NCBI GenBank assembly: GCA_030446465.1
Contig: JAUJNI010000002.1
Coordinates: forward strand, 139,486 to 203,485
Direction: 5' to 3'
Origin: Actinomycetota bacterium
GTDB lineage: Bacteria > Actinomycetota > CADDZG01 > WHSQ01
Length of the DNA: 64,000 nt
Positions 60,888-64,000 of this stretch are shown one piece after another. The notes under the pieces were generated by a model. It was not told the origin of the DNA and searched no databases. It was given only the letters and a program-made list of their open reading frames with translations. How positions within the stretch are numbered: the stretch's first letter is position 1; every line of letters starts with the position of its first letter. Position numbers and translations under genes: made by a program.

Positions 60888-61274
60888 TTACGCGATCCGA
60901 AGATCAGTTAGAGCAAAGTCCTCACCGATGAACAGCAACGGCTCGTCCGCAAGCTTGGCGATGGAGTAGGTCATGCAATCGCCGAAGTTGAGCGAAGCTT
61001 CGTGCCGCCCGCGTCCGAAGCGGTCAAAGGCGTCCACTGCTTCCTTCCAATGATCGTCGCTAAAGGAAACGGTGGCCACCTCCAGTTCTTGCACGAACCG
61101 TGCCAGTAGCCCTATTGCATTCCGGCGCATCTTCGACGTCAAAACAATCCCGGTCTCCACCACCGTCGGAGTCCCGATGGCTCTGCTCTCAGTGGCCCCC
61201 AGCTTCTGGAGCACCTCCTCGTGTCCCGGCTCCTTGAAGAAGACGGCCACTACGGCGGAGGTGTCGAGGATCAC
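60888..61274 (-). CDS. vapC: VapC PIN-domain toxin
   Basis: A 128-residue PIN ribonuclease: MILDTSAVVAVFFKEPGHEE with the first Asp, PTVVETGIVLTSKM with the Glu, GRGRHEASLNFGDCMTYSIA with the third acidic residue, and LLFIGEDFALTDLRIA with the last Asp. VapC toxins cut tRNA or rRNA. GTG 61274 overlaps vapB's stop (GTGA). The pair is intact. Confidence 0.9.
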   Translation of the reverse strand: MILDTSAVVAVFFKEPGHEEVLQKLGATESRAIGTPTVVETGIVLTSKMRRNAIGLLARFVQELEVATVSFSDDHWKEAVDAFDRFGRGRHEASLNFGDCMTYSIAKLADEPLLFIGEDFALTDLRIA

Positions 61275-61543
61275 ACGCCCTCCCCGCCGTATCCCAGAAT
61301 CTCCTCCCGCTCGCGTTTCGTTGTTCGGCGGCCCCGCACTCCACGCGGAACAACGGGCCAGATCTCGCGCTCGAGAAACCGCCTGAGAGCAGCATCACCG
61401 GTTCGGTTCGCAATCCGCCGGACGAGCTTCCCCCTGCGCTCCTCCAGGGCTCGACGGATCGCCTCCGTCTTTGTTTCGCCCGTCAAACCGGCAACTTCCT
61501 CAGCAAGCCGCTCGACCTCCGGGTTTTTGATGTTCAGGGGCAG
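61271..61543 (-). CDS. vapB: VapB antitoxin with a CTG start
   Basis: A 90-residue antitoxin. Family members start MPLNIKNPEVERLAEEL, and here the frame reads PLNIKNPEVERLAEEVAG and then LTGETKTEAIRRALEERR. The codon before this is CTG (61541-61543), with a perfect AAGGAGG six bases upstream, so CTG must be the start. The first ATG/GTG-type choice (61486) would lose 19 conserved residues. A dyad directly upstream is the likely operator. Confidence 0.85.
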   Translation of the reverse strand: MPLNIKNPEVERLAEEVAGLTGETKTEAIRRALEERRGKLVRRIANRTGDAALRRFLEREIWPVVPRGVRGRRTTKREREEILGYGGEGV

Positions 61544-61556
61544 CGTTTTCCTCCTT

Positions 61557-61581
61557 GGTAGACATTCTCTACCTTTCTACC
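61557..61581. promoter_or_regulatory. Probable VapB operator
   Basis: GGTAGA and TCTACC (61557-61562 and 61568-61573) form a dyad with five bases between, and a third TCTACC follows at 61576-61581. The site touches the vapB ribosome-binding sequence (complement of CCTCCTT, 61550-61556). Confidence 0.55.
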
Positions 61582-61879
61582 ACAGGTGGGCAGCGGGTCG
61601 CAGGAAGCATTAAGCCCACGGCTGCTTGCTACTCGTCTGCCTGCTCTTTGCCCTACGCAGCCGGATTTCACGGCTTGAAGGAGCGCGACTACTCCTTATC
61701 GACGGCGCATACATTGGCAGCACGATCCTCGCGGCCTGAGGCCCCGTTAGTCGAGGCTCGGCCGTGCGCTTGCTCCTCATGAAGGGTTCATGCAGAGTGT
61801 CGAGATGCTGCGTCAAGGCGACCGCCCTGCCAGGCGGGACTCAAGGCTAATGGCAACGGAGCGCCTTGAGGATGATTAG
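61582..61879. other. Intergenic region without a supported gene
   Basis: About 300 bp between vapBC and the divergent GNAT-AAA gene. It should carry the two promoters, but no clear -35/-10 pair stands out. A plus-strand frame (61555-61782) has no motif or ribosome site. Confidence 0.45.
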
Positions 61880-63157
61880 GTGACTGTGTTCGTTCGGCCC
61901 TATCGCGACCGTGATCTTCCCGGACTGCTCCAATTGTGGGGACTCGTCGCAGAGGCGCCCCGTGAGCCGGAGCTACTCTCCGTGGACGACGCCGTCGATC
62001 TCCTGGATGCCGACGGTGCGGTGTGTGTGGTCGCGGATGAGGACGACGACGTCGTCGGTGTCGGGCTCGGAGTCGCGGCGGGGGCGGTCGCGTGGGTGCT
62101 GCGCGTCATCGTTGCGCCGGGGGTCGCCGAAGGCGAGATCAGTCGCCGGCTGCTGGACGAGCTCGAGGCTCGACTGGCCGAGATGGGAGCGCGCAAGCTC
62201 ATCGCCCTCGTGGTGGACGAGGACATGGCGGCTGGCCTGGAGGCGCACGGTTACGTGCCGGCGCGTCACTCGCTGTGCATGCAGCGCATCGTTCCGGCCA
62301 ACCTCGCGACTCCCTCCGCCCTCGCCGAGCTCGGCGGACGGATGGTCGATCCGGGCTTGTGGGACTCACTCAAAGGACTCAAGGACGCGAAGGAAATCAT
62401 CGAGCGGCGGGTCATCCTCCCGCTTGCCGAACCTCAACTTGCCGCCCGCCATGCGGTCTCTTCTCCGAGCGCCATCGTGCTCTTCGGGCCGCCCGGCACC
62501 GGCAAGACGACGTTCGCCAAGGGCGTCGCGTCGCGCGTCGAGTGGCCCTTCGTGGAGATCCACCCGAGCCAGTTGGTGGCCGAGGGCGCCGAGCGCCAGG
62601 CGGAGCTGCTCGCGCAGACGTTTGATCGCATCTTCGATCTTCCCTCGGCGGTCGTCTTCGTCGACGAAGTCGAAGACCTCGCGGCCAAGCGGGACGAGGA
62701 GCGACGCGTGAACGTCAGTGTGACCAACGAGTTCCTCAAACAGATCCCTCGCTTCCGCGACGTCCCCCATCACCTGCTCACCTGCGCGACCAACTGGATC
62801 AGCCGTCTCGACCCCGCCTTCCTGCGCCCCGGACGCTTCGACTACCTCCTGCCCGTAGGACCGCCGGATGCCGACGCGCGCGCGGCCATCTGGCGTCGCT
62901 ACGTCGAAGAGATCACCGAAGAGGACGTCGATATCAATGCGCTGGTGGGTGCGAGTGAGTTCTTTACTCCGGCCGACATCGAGTTCGCGGCGCGCAAAGC
63001 CGCGCAGCGCGCGTTCGAGCGTGAGCACTTCGCGGGGGCCGGCAGGCGAGCTCTACTCGAAGACTTCCTCGAAGCGATAAGTAAGACTCGGCCGACGCTG
63101 TCCGCGGAGCTCGTTGACGCTTTCAAAGCCGACACCGAACAATTCGCCCGCTACTGA
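61880..63157 (+). CDS. GNAT-like domain fused to an AAA+ ATPase
   Basis: A 425-residue protein from GTG 61880. Residues about 1-140 look like a GNAT acetyltransferase (VFVRPYRDRDLPGLLQLWGL, WVLRVIVAPGVAEGEISRRL, then EMGARKLIALVV and EAHGYVPARHSLCMQR). A linker (LWDSLKGLKDAKEIIERRVI) leads to an AAA+ module with Walker A FGPPGTGKTTFAKGVA, Walker B SAVVFVDEVEDLAAKRDEER, sensor-1 LLTCATN and arginine-finger RPGRFDYLLPVG. The AAA part resembles the FtsH/Vps4-like classic group. The fusion's role is unknown. Confidence 0.83.
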   Translation: MTVFVRPYRDRDLPGLLQLWGLVAEAPREPELLSVDDAVDLLDADGAVCVVADEDDDVVGVGLGVAAGAVAWVLRVIVAPGVAEGEISRRLLDELEARLAEMGARKLIALVVDEDMAAGLEAHGYVPARHSLCMQRIVPANLATPSALAELGGRMVDPGLWDSLKGLKDAKEIIERRVILPLAEPQLAARHAVSSPSAIVLFGPPGTGKTTFAKGVASRVEWPFVEIHPSQLVAEGAERQAELLAQTFDRIFDLPSAVVFVDEVEDLAAKRDEERRVNVSVTNEFLKQIPRFRDVPHHLLTCATNWISRLDPAFLRPGRFDYLLPVGPPDADARAAIWRRYVEEITEEDVDINALVGASEFFTPADIEFAARKAAQRAFEREHFAGAGRRALLEDFLEAISKTRPTLSAELVDAFKADTEQFARY

Positions 63158-63160
63158 TCT

Positions 63161-64000
63161 TTAGCGAAGCTCGACTATGACTTCGAGGCCTCCCTCGGCG
63201 CGATTGCGAGCGCGAACGTTCCCCTCGTGGGACGCCGCTACTGCGGCGACGATCGATAGACCCAGGCCTGCAGCTCCTCGCCGGGGGCCGGCACGAGCGT
63301 AGCGGTCGAACATCTTGCCGAGGACGGCGGGTGCCGCGCCCGGGCCCGTATCCCGCACCACCAGCAGAGCTCCGTTGTTTCGTTGCTCCACCTCGATCTC
63401 GACCGTTCCTCCTTGGGGCGTGTGCCTCAACGCGTTGTCGACGAGGTTGGCGACAGCTCGCTCGATCGCGTGCGGGTCGCCCTCAGTTCGGGCCTCACCC
63501 CTCGCCCGCAACGCCACTCCCTTGCCTGCCGCGAGTGCCGAGAACCGTTCCGCCGTCCTGCGCGCGAGCTCGCCCAGGTCCACCGGCTCCGGCAGGTCGA
63601 GCACGACGTCGGCATCGGCGCGCGCGAGCAACAGCATGTCCTCTATGACGCCGGTGGTGCGGTCGACCTCCTCTAGCATGCTGTTTACGGTCGCGCGGAG
63701 TTCTTCGTCGCTGAGGACTTCTAGCAGCAGCTCGAGTTCGGCGCGGATGATCGCCAGCGGCGTTCGCAGCTCGTGCCCCACCTTCGCAGTCAGCTGGCGC
63801 TCGCGCTGCCACGCGGCATCGAGCCGATCGAGCATGCGGTTGAGCGTCACGCCGAGGCGACCGATTTCATCGGTCGTCGCGGCCACCGACAGCCGTTGGG
63901 AAAGGTCCAGGGCGCCGATCGCCTCAGCTTCGGCGGCGAAGTTTCGGAGAGGAGCTAGAGAGCGCTTCGTGATCCACCACCCCGCGATCGCTGCTACCAC
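63161..64000 (-). CDS. Sensor histidine kinase (partial)
   Basis: The C-terminal 279 residues of a membrane kinase; the start is beyond the window. A membrane helix end (MVAAIAGWWITKRSL) is followed by a HAMP domain (FAAEAEAIGALDLSQRLSVA), HisKA with the phospho-acceptor (TAKVGHELRTPLAIIRAELE), and HATPase_c (AVANLVDNALRHTPQGGTVE, VVRDTGPGAAPAV, GAAGLGLSIVAAVAASHEGN). The partner response regulator probably lies to the right. It ends four bases from the convergent GNAT-AAA gene. Confidence 0.9.
   Translation of the reverse strand: MVAAIAGWWITKRSLAPLRNFAAEAEAIGALDLSQRLSVAATTDEIGRLGVTLNRMLDRLDAAWQRERQLTAKVGHELRTPLAIIRAELELLLEVLSDEELRATVNSMLEEVDRTTGVIEDMLLLARADADVVLDLPEPVDLGELARRTAERFSALAAGKGVALRARGEARTEGDPHAIERAVANLVDNALRHTPQGGTVEIEVEQRNNGALLVVRDTGPGAAPAVLGKMFDRYARAGPRRGAAGLGLSIVAAVAASHEGNVRARNRAEGGLEVIVELR

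Overview
The window reads as chromosomal DNA of a high-GC actinobacterium (Actinomycetota), probably an uncultured lineage. Marker genes supporting this are a UPF0182 membrane protein, a BldD regulator with its cyclic-di-GMP signature, a SigR/RsrA-type sigma/anti-sigma pair, a PdtaS-like HWE kinase, DUF3105 and DUF3072 proteins, GlpX, Ku, and a full classical menaquinone set. GTG and TTG starts and ATGA/GTGA/TGATG overlaps are common. A few genes appear to start with CTG behind strong Shine-Dalgarno sequences.

Layout. 1-3.3 kb: the 3' end of a gene with a Gly-rich repeat tail, UPF0182, and the initiator tRNA. 3.3-9.0 kb: a decayed toxin-antitoxin (TA) region lying between tRNA-fMet and a DUF4328 gene. 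The 3' half of the tRNA with its terminator, and the 3' end of DUF4328 with the start of DUF4262, are both present twice, so two versions of the same locus sit in tandem (unit A 3.3-5.8 kb, unit B 6.9-9.0 kb). Unit A carries HicB remnants, a YgiT/DUF4258 pair, a HicB-integrase chimera and DUF4262. Unit B carries an intact hicAB plus two acidic small proteins. 9.2-16.8 kb: M55 peptidase, hydrolase, a membrane-anchored MurF-like ligase with D-Ala-D-Ala ligase, the SigR/RsrA pair, and a winged-helix/coiled-coil protein. 16.8-22.2 kb: an enoyl-CoA hydratase and an acyl-CoA carboxylase beta subunit gene, with a second tandem duplication (truncated carboxylase joined to truncated hydratase) and a 2.1-kb insert coding for an FG-GAP propeller fragment and a membrane-anchored protein.

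22-49 kb is ordinary core and accessory metabolism: potassium channel, exporters, upp, a BKACE/biotin-carrier/crotonase operon, PdtaS kinase, class A PBP, SigF-type sigma with its anti-sigma and Ku, BldD, topoisomerase IB, GlpX, an ABC-2 exporter, AidB-like dehydrogenase, a free-standing E2 catalytic domain, an NAD-salvage operon ending in an MBL-rhodanese protein, and a membrane protein of unknown function with a small basic partner. 49.4-57.7 kb: a MerR regulator with a palindrome at its start, menG-menF, then convergent menD-menC-menA-menB, and divergent menE. No menH or DHNA-CoA thioesterase was seen. 57.8-64 kb: a tandem SnoaL-like protein, DUF3072, a broken VapBC, tRNA-Arg, a dapA-family gene ending near a copy of the tRNA-Arg 3' end, an intact vapBC with a CTG start, a GNAT-AAA+ fusion, and a histidine kinase cut by the window end.

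The most unusual theme is the repeated genome plasticity: two places where neighbouring host genes are partly duplicated in tandem around foreign cargo, plus a third tRNA-linked cargo site, with several TA remnants.
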